Notes: generated from the sequence alone by a model not told the origin. DNA of 64,000 nt from Arthrobacter sp. C2 (GCA_024207135.1 CP042428.1:2728001-2792000), one strand, 5' to 3'; shown: positions 52,759 to 61,335, counted from the stretch's first letter. Numbers and translations are program-made.

Positions 52759-54204
52759 GTGAGCGAAAAACTCGTCCTCAAGAACTTCATCAACGGAAAC
52801 TACGTCGAGCCCCAGGAAAAATCGACCCTGGATCTAGTCGATCCCTTCACCGGCGAGGTCTACGGCACGTCGCCGCTCTCTGGCCCGGCAGACATCGATG
52901 CCGCATTCTCCGCAGCGCAGGACGCCTTCACCACTTGGCGCCGGACCACGCCCGCCGAACGCCAATTGGCCCTGCTTCGGCTGGCCGATGCGGTGGAGGC
53001 TCGGCAGGACGAATTCATAGCTGTGGAATCGCGCAGCTGCGGCAAGCCAACTGCCTTGGTGGCCAGCGAGGAGATTCCGGGCATGGTCGACCATTTGCGC
53101 TTCTTCGGCGGTGCTGCTCGCATTCTGGAAGGGAAATCCGCAGGCGAGTACATGGCCGATCACACCTCTTGGATCCGGCGTGAACCGGTGGGAGTCATCG
53201 GGCAGATCACTCCTTGGAACTACCCAATGATGATGGCAGTATGGAAAATCGCGCCGGCCTTGGCTGGCGGCAACACCATCGTGCTCAAGCCCAGTGACAC
53301 CACACCCGAATCCACCTTGCTGTTGGCCGAGATCGCCTCCGAGTTCCTCCCGGCTGGAGTGTTCAATGTGGTTTGCGGCGACCGCGATACCGGCAAGGGC
53401 ATCGTGGAACACCCCACCGCGGCCATGGTCGCGATCACCGGCTCGGTGGGCGCGGGAATCAACGTGGCTACCTCCGCAGCTGCCGACGTAAAGCGGGTAC
53501 ACCTTGAGCTGGGAGGCAAGGCACCCGTGGTCATCTTCGACGACGCCGACATCACCGCCGCGGCAGAGGCCATCGCCATCGCCGGGTACTTCAATGCCGG
53601 CCAGGATTGCACTGCTGCCACCCGGGTCTTGTGCCAGTCCGGAGTGCATGACAAGTTCGTTGCCGCCCTTGCGGAACAGGCCGACAATGTTGCAACCGCC
53701 TACGAAAAGGGTCTGGATAGCCAGGACGCCATGCTCCCGCCACTGAACAATGCGGCGCAATTTGAACGGGTGCAGCGCGCCATCGATTCGTTGCCTGCGC
53801 ATGCAGTGGTGAATGCCGGTGGCCAGCGCCTGGGCAACTCCGGTTTCCACTATGCAGCCACCGTCGTCAGCGGCTTGCGCCAAGACGATGACCTGGTGCA
53901 GAACGAGATCTTCGGCCCGGTGATCAGCGTCCAGAGCTTTGAGCTGGAGGACGAGGCCCTGGCTATGGCGAACGACGTCGATTATGGCCTCGCTTCGTCG
54001 GTCTGGACCACCGACTTCGGCCGGGCGATGCGCTTGAGCCGAGAGCTGGATTTCGGAACGGTGTGGATCAACACGCACATCCCTCTAGTTGCCGAGATGC
54101 CGCACGGCGGATTCAAGCAGTCTGGCTACGGGAAGGACCTGTCCATGTACGGGCTCGATGACTACACCCGGATCAAGCACGTGATGGCGAACATCGCCAG
54201 CTAA
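52759..54204 (+). CDS. Aldehyde dehydrogenase, gamma-aminobutyraldehyde dehydrogenase-like
   Basis: 481 residues of the ALDH superfamily. The catalytic Cys284 is in NAGQDCTAATRV and the general base Glu250 in LELGGKAPV; ITPWNYPMMMAVWKIAPAL near 154 is the cofactor-side motif. The NAGQDCTAA form is that of aminobutyraldehyde/betaine-aldehyde dehydrogenases (E. coli PatD/YdcW type). It oxidises an aldehyde to the acid with NAD+. GTG 52759 follows AAAGGA. As last gene of the TorT-like operon it suggests that the imported compound is an amine or yields an amino-aldehyde. Confidence 0.88.
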   Translation: MSEKLVLKNFINGNYVEPQEKSTLDLVDPFTGEVYGTSPLSGPADIDAAFSAAQDAFTTWRRTTPAERQLALLRLADAVEARQDEFIAVESRSCGKPTALVASEEIPGMVDHLRFFGGAARILEGKSAGEYMADHTSWIRREPVGVIGQITPWNYPMMMAVWKIAPALAGGNTIVLKPSDTTPESTLLLAEIASEFLPAGVFNVVCGDRDTGKGIVEHPTAAMVAITGSVGAGINVATSAAADVKRVHLELGGKAPVVIFDDADITAAAEAIAIAGYFNAGQDCTAATRVLCQSGVHDKFVAALAEQADNVATAYEKGLDSQDAMLPPLNNAAQFERVQRAIDSLPAHAVVNAGGQRLGNSGFHYAATVVSGLRQDDDLVQNEIFGPVISVQSFELEDEALAMANDVDYGLASSVWTTDFGRAMRLSRELDFGTVWINTHIPLVAEMPHGGFKQSGYGKDLSMYGLDDYTRIKHVMANIAS

Positions 54205-54224
54205 CGCCTCCCACGCTTGCGTAC

Positions 54225-54265
54225 CAGGGCGCCGGTTCCTCTTTTGCAGGGGAACCGGCGCCCTG
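54225..54265 (+). terminator. Hairpin terminator of the TorT-like operon
   Basis: Perfect 15-bp stem (CAGGGCGCCGGTTCC at 54225-54239 with 54251-54265) and an 11-nt loop, 20 bp after the dehydrogenase stop. Confidence 0.85.
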
Positions 54266-54287
54266 CTCTATGGGGCACTGCGTTACC

Positions 54288-54310
54288 CGGAAGAATTGAC
54301 CATTCTTCCG
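54288..54310. repeat. Small inverted repeat beside the dsdA remnant
   Basis: CGGAAGAAT and ATTCTTCCG, 9-bp perfect arms around TGACC. It lies between the terminator and the dsdA fossil. It could be a second terminator or the scar of a mobile sequence; nothing decides. Confidence 0.45.
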
Positions 54311-54367
54311 TGGGTTCCCGCACCGACTTCCAAGATGCCAGCTCCGTAGCCGATACCGGGCTGAAAC

Positions 54368-54448
54368 GGTTCCATGGTCCCCGCCGATGAGATGGCAGGA
54401 TACGTGGCCGAGGGCCAAAACATGGCCGGCAAGGTTTCCTGGCGCTAG
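54368..54448 (+). pseudogene. Fossil 3' end of a second dsdA gene
   Basis: About 26 codons read GSMVPADEMAGYVAEGQNMA, then a seven-codon GKVSWR-stop end. The last 26 codons of the intact dsdA read GSMVPAAEMAGYVAEGQRLA and then NEVSWS-stop. Alignment is gapless to both stops, but many third positions and several residues differ, so it is not a recent duplicate. A TGA stands two codons upstream of the matching part and no dsdA-like sequence precedes it. It lies 29 bp before the VOC gene. Confidence 0.85.
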
Positions 54449-54476
54449 GCAAGACTCCCGCCGGTAGATTGGGTCC

Positions 54477-54869
54477 ATGGAGATCCTCTCAAGCCGGGTG
54501 CTGCTGCGCCCCGTGGACCTGCCCGAGACGCAGGCGTTTTACCGCGACGTGATGGGGTTGGCCATCGCCCGCGAGTTCGGCACCGTGGAGCACCGCGGCC
54601 TGGTGTTCTTCCTGGGCAACGGCCTGCTGGAGGTGGCGGGCAATCGCGGGGCAGGCGAGCCGTCCTCGCTCGTGCTCTGGCTGCAGGTCCGGGACGTGCA
54701 GGCCGAGCTCCTGCGACTTGCCGGGCGCGGAGTCACGATCGATCGGGAGGCGAGGACCGAGCCATGGGGACCGGTCGAGGGATGGGTCAGTGACCCGGAC
54801 GGAACCAGGATCGTGCTGGTGCAGGTTCCCGAAGACCACCCGATCCGCCGCGACCAGCGCGAGCTTTAA
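54477..54869 (+). CDS. VOC family (glyoxalase/bleomycin-resistance fold) protein
   Basis: 130 residues with two beta-alpha-beta-beta-beta units: VLLRPVDLPETQAFYRDVMGL (metal-side start, about 8-28) and LVLWLQVRDVQAELLRLAGRG near 65-85, ending VSDPDGTRIVLVQVP. VOC proteins bind a divalent metal and act as lyases, isomerases, dioxygenases or resistance proteins. No partner gene suggests the reaction. It is followed by a bidirectional hairpin. Confidence 0.8.
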   Translation: MEILSSRVLLRPVDLPETQAFYRDVMGLAIAREFGTVEHRGLVFFLGNGLLEVAGNRGAGEPSSLVLWLQVRDVQAELLRLAGRGVTIDREARTEPWGPVEGWVSDPDGTRIVLVQVPEDHPIRRDQREL

Positions 54870-54876
54870 CGCCAAA

Positions 54877-54916
54877 GGCAGTGCCCACCCGTAGAGCGAT
54901 GGGGGTGGGCACTGCC
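54877..54916. terminator. Bidirectional hairpin terminator
   Basis: GGCAGTGCCCACCC (54877-54890) pairs perfectly with 54903-54916 across a 12-nt loop. It lies between the convergent stops of the VOC gene and the glycerophosphodiesterase gene. Confidence 0.85.
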
Positions 54917-54944
54917 GCTTGGTGGCTTGCGGGGCAAACCGGTT

Positions 54945-56153
54945 CTAGTTGGCGAAGGTGTCCAGGAGACGGCCCTTGGCGTCCCAGAGGCCCAGCGAGT
55001 CGCCGCCGTTGTTCAGGACGGCGACGTCCCCGCCCAGGTAGTACGCCTCGGCGCTGTTGGTTCCCGGTCCCGAGAACACCCGCAGCTCGGCACCCGGCGT
55101 GAGCTTGAATCCCTCGCCGATGCGCAGGATGTTGTTGGCGGCGTCGCGCAGCACGTAGCCGCTGACGTCGATGGTGCGGTTGCCCGTGTTGGCCAGCACG
55201 ACGTGCTCGCCGGTTTCCGGCTGCAGGTCGTTGCCCGGCACGTCGTTTACCGAGTCGGCAATGACGATCCCGTTGTTGGACGGGAACACCTTTCTGCCGT
55301 CCAGGTGGCGGTCGATCTGCTGCGGGAAGTCGCCGGTGATGCGCTCGACGCCCAATTCCAGGGAAGCGTCGGCTGCCTCGTCGGAGTTCACGGTGTAGAC
55401 GCCGAGGCCCAGCCCGGCTTCCTTGACCCGCGCGGCGCCGGCGGCATCCAGGGTCCGGTAGCTGGTGCCGAAGGAATCGGCGTAGGTCGCGTAGTCGGCC
55501 AGGACCGCGGCTCCCGGCACTGTGCCGGTCAGCTGTTGCAAGGGAACCTCCGGGGCCAGGTCGGCGAAGATCTTGTTGGATGCCGCGTCGAAGCCCAGGA
55601 CCTCGATCTTCCCGGTCTGCTCCAGCTCGCTCCACTCTGGATCGTTCGCCAGCGCCTCGGCGACAACCTGCTCGACGCCCGGGGACTTGGCCGGGGACTT
55701 GATCTCGATGAACACCCCGGCCTCCCCGGTGAGCACGTCGGCCACCGCGTCGAAGTGCGGGATCTTTTCGCCGGCGAACTTTGCCGAGAAGTAGGAGCCG
55801 GCGTCGAGGCGCTGCAGCTCGTTCCAGGTGAAGGACGTGATCGGGTCGTTGACCCGGTCGGGGAAGACGTCTGCGACGTTGGTGGTGCGGGCCGCGGTGT
55901 CGTCGTGGAAGATGAACGGGACGCCGTCGCTGGAGAGCTGGACGTCGATCTCGACGAAGTCGGCACCGGACTGGCTTCCGGCCTTGATGGCGGCCAGGGT
56001 GTTCTCCGGCGCGACGCCGGCGGCGCCGCGGTGGCCGATCAGGATGGGAGCCTGGCCGGAATCGGTGGTGGTCGGTGCGGCGACGGCCGGGGTGGCCAGC
56101 CCGGCGAGCATGCAGGCGGCCAGGGTTCCAAGCGTGAGGGTGCGAAACTTCAT
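54945..56153 (-). CDS. Secreted glycerophosphodiester phosphodiesterase with C-terminal lamin-tail domain
   Basis: 402 residues. A Sec signal peptide ends near AVAA (about 26). The catalytic GDPD domain follows: IGHRGAAGVAPENTLAAIK near 38, EIDVQLSSDGVPFIFHDD near 68 (metal and base residues) and FIEIKSP near 147. After about 280 a beta-rich domain begins (NNGIVIADSVNDVPGNDLQP; LANTGNRTIDVSGYVLRD), which fits a lamin-tail domain often found in secreted enzymes. It should hydrolyse glycerophosphodiesters outside the cell. Start 56153 has a GAAGGA box. No Pho-type box was recognised upstream. Confidence 0.88.
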   Translation of the reverse strand: MKFRTLTLGTLAACMLAGLATPAVAAPTTTDSGQAPILIGHRGAAGVAPENTLAAIKAGSQSGADFVEIDVQLSSDGVPFIFHDDTAARTTNVADVFPDRVNDPITSFTWNELQRLDAGSYFSAKFAGEKIPHFDAVADVLTGEAGVFIEIKSPAKSPGVEQVVAEALANDPEWSELEQTGKIEVLGFDAASNKIFADLAPEVPLQQLTGTVPGAAVLADYATYADSFGTSYRTLDAAGAARVKEAGLGLGVYTVNSDEAADASLELGVERITGDFPQQIDRHLDGRKVFPSNNGIVIADSVNDVPGNDLQPETGEHVVLANTGNRTIDVSGYVLRDAANNILRIGEGFKLTPGAELRVFSGPGTNSAEAYYLGGDVAVLNNGGDSLGLWDAKGRLLDTFAN

Positions 56154-56287
56154 GATGGGGATCCTTCGGTGTCGGGAACGGACACCCACCACGCTGCCCT
56201 CCCCGGACAACGCTGCGGCCACGATGAGGTGAACCGCGCGTTAAGATCGCCCATACGCTCGCGCCGGCGGTGGCCGGCTTCGCCGCC

Positions 56288-56767
56288 CTAGTCCGGTGCG
56301 CAGGTGCTGCCCGGTCCGCGGCGCGGCCGATCCCGCCAGGCCCCGGTGGACCACAGCACCACTGCGACCAGCACGGGCTGGAAGAAGAGCCGCATGAAGC
56401 GCTTGGCATCCGTGTCGAGCCCAAACGCGTCACGCGCGTGCAGCCACTGGGCGATGTTTCCGGGGAACACCGCGACGAGGAACAGTGCCACGGCCCAGCC
56501 AACGGGGACGCGTCGGCGCGCCAGCAGCATCAGCGCCGCACCAAGGGTGATCTCCGCGATGCCGGAGGCAAGAACCACCAGGTCGGCGTCGAGGGGAACG
56601 ATCTCCGGCACCTGCGCCCGGAACTCGCGGCGGGCCACGGTCAGGTGGCTGGCACCCGCGAAGGCCAGAGCGGCACCCAGGGCGATGCGCACCAAGGTGC
56701 GTCCCCGGGCGGTTGGGTCGGCCGGCCGGGTAAGTGCGGCGGGCAGCGCCCTGCCGTTGCTAGTCAT
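56288..56767 (-). CDS. DoxX family membrane protein
   Basis: 159 residues with four membrane segments. TLVRIALGAALAFAGASHLT near 26-45 is the typical DoxX start, followed by FRAQVPEIVP and FPGNIAQWLHARDAFGLDTD, both conserved in the family. DoxX proteins are small membrane partners in thiol-redox or peroxide stress. Its ATG overlaps the ohr stop by 8 bp, which ties it to ohrR-ohr and suggests a role in peroxide defence. Confidence 0.82.
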   Translation of the reverse strand: MTSNGRALPAALTRPADPTARGRTLVRIALGAALAFAGASHLTVARREFRAQVPEIVPLDADLVVLASGIAEITLGAALMLLARRRVPVGWAVALFLVAVFPGNIAQWLHARDAFGLDTDAKRFMRLFFQPVLVAVVLWSTGAWRDRPRRGPGSTCAPD

Positions 56768-57182
56768 CGGAGACGTGCACGGTGACGTCGATGTTGCCGC
56801 GGGTGGCGTTGGAGTAGGGGCACACCAGGTGTGCTGCGTCCGCAAGTTCGCGGGCCTGCTCGTGCGGCAGGCCTGGAATGACGACTTCCAGCTCCACGGC
56901 CAGCGCGAATCCGCCGTCCCCGGTGCTCCCCAGCTTCACCCGGCCGCCAACCGTCGAGTCCTGAACCGAGATCTTCCTGTTGCGGGCCACCAGGTGCAGC
57001 GCCGAGTGGAAGCACGCGGCGAAGCCCGCGGCAAAAAGCTGCTCGGGGTTGGTGCCTTCCCCGGAACCGCCCAGTTCCCGGGGCGGCGTCATCGCGATAT
57101 CTAGGGTTCCGTCCGAGGTGGAGACCCTGCCCTCCCGCCCGTGTCCGGTGGAGAGTGCTTCGGCGGTGTAGAGGGCATTCAT
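56760..57182 (-). CDS. ohr: Organic hydroperoxide resistance protein
   Basis: 140 residues, the normal Ohr length. The two redox cysteines are Cys57 in FAACFHSAL and Cys121 in HLVCPYSNATRGN. Ohr reduces organic and fatty-acid hydroperoxides using lipoylated proteins. Start 57182 has an AAAGG box. The gene lies 83 bp after the OhrR-like regulator in the same direction, the common ohrR-ohr arrangement, and is coupled to doxX. Confidence 0.93.
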   Translation of the reverse strand: MNALYTAEALSTGHGREGRVSTSDGTLDIAMTPPRELGGSGEGTNPEQLFAAGFAACFHSALHLVARNRKISVQDSTVGGRVKLGSTGDGGFALAVELEVVIPGLPHEQARELADAAHLVCPYSNATRGNIDVTVHVSDD

Positions 57183-57265
57183 GGGTGGTGCCTTTCGAGG
57201 GGTTTCGGTCCCCGGCGGTGTCGCTGCCGGGGCTTTGGCGGATGCGCCGGTTCTTCCGGGGCTGC

Positions 57266-57706
57266 TCAGGCGTCCTTCGGGTTGAGCTCGCCCATGGCGG
57301 TGGTGAGGCGCTGCAGGGTGGCGATCAGTTCCCGGGCGGACTCGAGGTCGGGCAGCCCCGTGGCGTGCGCAATGGCGCTCGGGATATGTCCGAGCTCCCG
57401 GCGAAGTTCGGCTGCCCGCGGGGTGGGCGCGATGGTGACGATGCGTTGATCGGAATGCACCCGCTTGCGCTCGATCAGGAGCTTGCTTTCCATCCGCCGC
57501 AGCAGCGGGGACAGCGTGCCGGAATCGAGCTGCAGCAAATCCCCCAGTTCGTTGACCGATTGCTCGCCGTCGCTCCACAGCACGACCAGCACCAGGTACT
57601 GGGGGTAGGTCAGTCCCCATGGGGCCAACAGCTCCGCATAGGCACGCGTGGTGGCGCGCGTGGCGGAGTAGAGGGAGAAGCACACCATTTCATCGACGAT
57701 AGCCAT
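57266..57706 (-). CDS. ohrR: MarR family organic-hydroperoxide sensor
   Basis: 146 residues. The N-terminal Cys9 in MVCFSLYSA occupies the place of the peroxide-sensing cysteine of OhrR. The winged helix includes VNELGDLLQLDSGTLSPLL and RRMESKLLIERKRVHSDQR. Oxidation of the Cys releases OhrR from the operator and induces ohr. Start 57706 was chosen from the OhrR alignment. A near-perfect inverted repeat immediately upstream (57718-57742) is the likely operator. Confidence 0.9.
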   Translation of the reverse strand: MAIVDEMVCFSLYSATRATTRAYAELLAPWGLTYPQYLVLVVLWSDGEQSVNELGDLLQLDSGTLSPLLRRMESKLLIERKRVHSDQRIVTIAPTPRAAELRRELGHIPSAIAHATGLPDLESARELIATLQRLTTAMGELNPKDA

Positions 57707-57717
57707 GCATTGAATAA

Positions 57718-57742
57718 TTGCACACAACTTAGTTGTGCACAA
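57718..57742. promoter_or_regulatory. OhrR operator candidate
   Basis: TGCACACAAC-TTA-GTTGTGCACA core, 8 of 10 arm positions symmetric, ending 12 bp upstream of the ohrR ATG. The sequence is A+T-rich against its surroundings. Position fits autoregulation of ohrR-ohr-doxX. Confidence 0.65.
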
Positions 57743-57792
57743 CCCATCGACTGGCAACACCGGCTCCGGACACCGTCCGGGGGCCGGTGTCT

Positions 57793-58779
57793 TCAGGACC
57801 GCGGGTGGACCAGCACGAGCTTGCCGGTGGTCCGGCGGGACTCGAGCGCGGTGAAGGCCTGGACGACCTCCGTGATGTCGTAGTGCGTCACGGGCGGGAC
57901 GCTGATGGCCCCCGAAGCGATCCAGCCGAAGACCTCCGAGGCACGTCGGGAGATCTCCTCCGCCGTGCGCACATGGTGGATTACCGTCGGCCGGGTCACG
58001 GCGAGGGAGCCCAAGCCGGCCAGCGAATTCACGTCCAGGGGCGGAATCGGGCCACTGGCGGCGCCGATCGCGACCAGCATGCCTCTTATTCGCAGGGCGC
58101 GCAGGCTTTCGGCGAAGGTCGATTTCCCGACCCCGTCGTAGACGACGGATGCGCCTTCACCGCCGGTGAGTTCGCGGACCTTGTCCGCGAATCCCTCGTA
58201 GCCGATAACGTGGGCGGCCCCGTTGGCCAGTGCCACGTCCTCCTTGGCCTTCGTGGAAACAGTTCCGATGACCCGGGCACCCTTCAGCCTGGCCATTTGT
58301 GTCAGCCATTGGCCCACCCCGCCGGCGGCCGCATGGATCAGCACGGTGTCGTCCGGGCCCAGGGCATAGGTGTCGTGGGACAGGTAGTGGGCCGTGAAAC
58401 CCTGCATCAGGGCCGCCACGGCGGTGAAATCGTCGATGCCCTCGGGGATCGCCACCACCTGCGGGGCTTCGACCACCGTGAACTCCGAGAAACTTCCCTG
58501 TCCCCCGGCAAGCCAGCCCACGCGCTGGCCTTCGGCGAAGCCGGTCACCTCCGTGCCCAGGGCAGCGATGACGCCGACGCCCTCGACACCCGCGCAGAAC
58601 GGGGCCTGCAGCGCGGTTGCCCCGTTGCGTTGGGCGACATCGAGGTAGTTCACCCCGGCGACGGACAGTTTCACCAGGACCTGGCCCGCCTCGGGTGCCG
58701 GGCGCGCAACGCGCCGGAATTCAAGGTTTTCCGGGCCTCCGTGTGCGGAAACCACTACCGCGTTCATTGTCTCGGGCAT
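57793..58779 (-). CDS. NADPH:quinone oxidoreductase-like MDR protein
   Basis: 328 residues of the zinc-independent MDR family. It has ALQAPFCAGVEGVGVIAALG near 56-75, the cofactor loop HAAAGGVGQWLTQMARLKGA near 139-158 and VYDGVGKSTFAESL near 212. It resembles E. coli QorA. It follows mmsA by 123 bp in the same direction and may be transcribed with the valine genes. A role in enoyl or quinone reduction is only general. Confidence 0.87.
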   Translation of the reverse strand: MPETMNAVVVSAHGGPENLEFRRVARPAPEAGQVLVKLSVAGVNYLDVAQRNGATALQAPFCAGVEGVGVIAALGTEVTGFAEGQRVGWLAGGQGSFSEFTVVEAPQVVAIPEGIDDFTAVAALMQGFTAHYLSHDTYALGPDDTVLIHAAAGGVGQWLTQMARLKGARVIGTVSTKAKEDVALANGAAHVIGYEGFADKVRELTGGEGASVVYDGVGKSTFAESLRALRIRGMLVAIGAASGPIPPLDVNSLAGLGSLAVTRPTVIHHVRTAEEISRRASEVFGWIASGAISVPPVTHYDITEVVQAFTALESRRTTGKLVLVHPRS

Positions 58780-58902
58780 GGCACTTCATCCTGTCCTGGC
58801 ATTGCTGAAATGTGGTTCAGTGTATGGTTCCGCTCCGCATCCCCGGGCCGGGGCCGTCGGCAAGCACGCAGGCCGCCGACGACTCCGGGGAGGGATCCCT
58901 GC

Positions 58903-60411
58903 TCAGTGCGTGGGGAAGCCCAGCTCGATCTGCGATTCGCTGGGGTCGGGCCAGCGGCTGGTGACGACCTTGCGCCGCGTGTAGAAGTTGAAGGACTCCG
59001 GGCCGTACATGTGGGTGTCGCCGAAGAGCGAGTCCTTCCATCCGCCGAAGCTGAAGGCGCCGATGGGCACCGGGATCGGCACGTTGATGCCCACCATGCC
59101 GACCTCGATGTCGAACTCGTATTCGCGGGCGGTCTTGCCGTCGCGGGTGAAGACCGCCGTGCCGTTGGCGAAGCGGTTGGAGTTGATCAGTTCGACGGCC
59201 TCCGCGTAGTCCTGAACGCGCACCACGGCCAGGACGGGTCCGAAGATCTCCTCGTCATAGACCCGCATGCCGGGCTTGACGTGGTCGATGAGCGAGACCC
59301 CGATGAAGAAGCCGTTGGAGTCAAAGCGCTGCTCGCGGCCATCGACCAGCACCGCGGCGCCCTCTTCCTGGGCCGAGGCGATGAATCCTGCCACGCGGTC
59401 CCGCGAGGCGGCGGTGATCAGCGGCCCCATCTCCGAGTCAGGGTCCGTGCCGTCGCCGACCACCAGGCCGGGGATGCGCTCGGAGATCTTGGAGACGAGC
59501 TCGTCGGCGATCGAGCCGACCGCCACCACCACCGAGACTGCCATGCAGCGTTCCCCGGCCGAGCCGTAGGCCCCGGAGATGGCCGCATCCGCGGCGGCAT
59601 CGAGGTCCGCATCGGGCATCACAACCATGTGGTTCTTGGCGCCACCGAGCGCCTGGACCCGCTTGCCGTTGGCAGCGGCAGTGGAATACACGTACTTGGC
59701 GATCGGCGTGGAGCCGACGAAGGAGACGCCGGTGACCCCGGGGTTTTCCAGGATTTCGTCGACGGCTTCCTTGTCCCCGTGCACGACGTTCAGGATCCCG
59801 GCCGGCAGGCCCGCCTCCTCGAAGACCGAGGCGATCCAGTTGGCCGCCGAGGGGTTGCGCTCGCTGGGCTTGAGGATCACCGCGTTGCCGGCGGCGATGG
59901 CGGTGGTGATCATCCACAGCGGGACCATGGCGGGGAAGTTGAACGGGGTGATGCAGGCGACCACGCCCAGGGGCTGCCGGGTCTGGTGCACGTCGACGCC
60001 GGTGGCAACCTGTTCGGCGTACTCGCCCTTGAGGTGGTGCATCAGCCCGGTGCAGAAGTCCACGTTCTCCAGGCCGCGGACGATTTCCCCGTCCGCGTCG
60101 GAGAGGACCTTGCCGTGCTCGGCGGTGATGATGGCGCCGAGTTCGCCGCGGCGCTCGTCGATGAGCTGGCGCACCTTGAAGAGGATCTGGCTGCGCTTGG
60201 CCAGGCCGAGCCGGCGCCAGCCACGCTGGGCGGCCGCAGCGGTCTGCACCGCATCGCGCACGGTCTGCGCGCTTGCCAGGGCGACCTGGCCGGTCTGCTC
60301 ACCGGTTGCCGGGTTGTAGACCGGACCGAAGCGTTCGGAGTCGGTGACGGACGTGCCGCCGATGCGGTGGCCGATGGTGGACACGGTCAGGTGTTCAAGG
60401 GTCTGCGACAT
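58903..60411 (-). CDS. mmsA: CoA-acylating methylmalonate-semialdehyde dehydrogenase
   Basis: 502 residues. The catalytic Cys289 is in SAGERCMAVS, and the position of the usual ALDH general-base Glu is taken by QALGGAKNHMVV, as in CoA-dependent MmsA enzymes. CITPFNFPAMVPLWM near 151 is also MmsA-like. It converts methylmalonate semialdehyde to propionyl-CoA in valine breakdown. It begins 3 bp after mmsB. The LysR at 61468 probably controls both. Confidence 0.93.
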   Translation of the reverse strand: MSQTLEHLTVSTIGHRIGGTSVTDSERFGPVYNPATGEQTGQVALASAQTVRDAVQTAAAAQRGWRRLGLAKRSQILFKVRQLIDERRGELGAIITAEHGKVLSDADGEIVRGLENVDFCTGLMHHLKGEYAEQVATGVDVHQTRQPLGVVACITPFNFPAMVPLWMITTAIAAGNAVILKPSERNPSAANWIASVFEEAGLPAGILNVVHGDKEAVDEILENPGVTGVSFVGSTPIAKYVYSTAAANGKRVQALGGAKNHMVVMPDADLDAAADAAISGAYGSAGERCMAVSVVVAVGSIADELVSKISERIPGLVVGDGTDPDSEMGPLITAASRDRVAGFIASAQEEGAAVLVDGREQRFDSNGFFIGVSLIDHVKPGMRVYDEEIFGPVLAVVRVQDYAEAVELINSNRFANGTAVFTRDGKTAREYEFDIEVGMVGINVPIPVPIGAFSFGGWKDSLFGDTHMYGPESFNFYTRRKVVTSRWPDPSESQIELGFPTH

Positions 60412-60414
60412 GGG

Positions 60415-61335
60415 TTAGTTCTTCTCCTGGGTGTAGCCGGCAACGGTGCCGTCGGGCGAAACGTTCTTGACGATCAGCGAGCAGTCCTTCTCCCCGAGCC
60501 CCTCGGCAATCAGCGCATCAAAGTGCTCGCGCGCGAGGGTCGCGGCGGGGAGCTTGACCCCGGTCATCTCCCCGGCGTCCAGGGCCAGGCCCACGTCCTT
60601 GCGGGCCAGATCCACCCTGAAGGTGGCGTCGAAGTTGTTGTTGGCCGCCGCACTGTCGATGACCCCCGGCACCGGGTACCAGGTCTGCTGCGCCCACGAG
60701 CGTCCGGAGGAGACCGAGGCGATCTCCCAGAAGACCTTCGGATCCAGCCCGAGCTTTTCGGCCAGCTGGGAACCCTCGGCCGAGGCCATCAGGTCGATGA
60801 AGAGCATCATGTTGTTGCAGATCTTCGCGGCGATGCCCGCCGTCGCTGCGCCTGCGACGATGGTCTTTCCTGCCATGGGCTCGATGTGCCCGACGGCCTC
60901 GGCGGTGTGCTCGGCCAGTCCCCCGACCATGAAGGCGAGGGTTGCCGCGGCGGCTCCGGAGATCCCGCCGGAGACCGGGGCGTCGACGAACTTCAGGCCG
61001 CGGGCACTGGAGCCCTCGTGGCAGAAGCGCGAGGTTTCGATGTCGACCGTCGAGCTGTCCAGCAGCAGGGTGTCGGCGCTGGCGTGGGCCCAGATCCCGT
61101 TCTCGCCCTCGTACACGGCGCGGACGTGTTCGCCCTTGGGCAGCATGGTGAAGACCGCGTCGGATCCCTGCACCGCCTCGGCGATACTGCCGGCGATCTC
61201 GACGCCGCGCTCCTTCGCCGCGATGCAGGCGTCCGGGTTCAGGTCGTAGCCCTTGACCTGGTGCCCGGCCGCCACGAGATTCGCGGTCATCGGACCGCCC
61301 ATGTTCCCGAGTCCGATCCAGCCGTAAACTGCCAT
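60415..61335 (-). CDS. mmsB: 3-hydroxyisobutyrate dehydrogenase
   Basis: 306 residues. N-terminal WIGLGNMGGPMTANLVAAGH is the NAD-binding motif, FVDAPVSGGISGAAAATLAF near 120 the substrate motif, and AAKICNNMML near 169 carries the catalytic Lys. It oxidises 3-hydroxyisobutyrate to methylmalonate semialdehyde, the MmsA substrate. Start 61335 has an excellent AGGAGG box; the longer frame to 61386 is rejected for that reason. It is the first gene of the operon. Confidence 0.93.
   Translation of the reverse strand: MAVYGWIGLGNMGGPMTANLVAAGHQVKGYDLNPDACIAAKERGVEIAGSIAEAVQGSDAVFTMLPKGEHVRAVYEGENGIWAHASADTLLLDSSTVDIETSRFCHEGSSARGLKFVDAPVSGGISGAAAATLAFMVGGLAEHTAEAVGHIEPMAGKTIVAGAATAGIAAKICNNMMLFIDLMASAEGSQLAEKLGLDPKVFWEIASVSSGRSWAQQTWYPVPGVIDSAAANNNFDATFRVDLARKDVGLALDAGEMTGVKLPAATLAREHFDALIAEGLGEKDCSLIVKNVSPDGTVAGYTQEKN

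Noticed and set aside
46885-54448. dsdA 3' end as an att-type direct repeat of an integrative element
   Set aside because: The two copies differ at many positions, no integrase is encoded between them and protein genes of this kind are not usual attachment sites.
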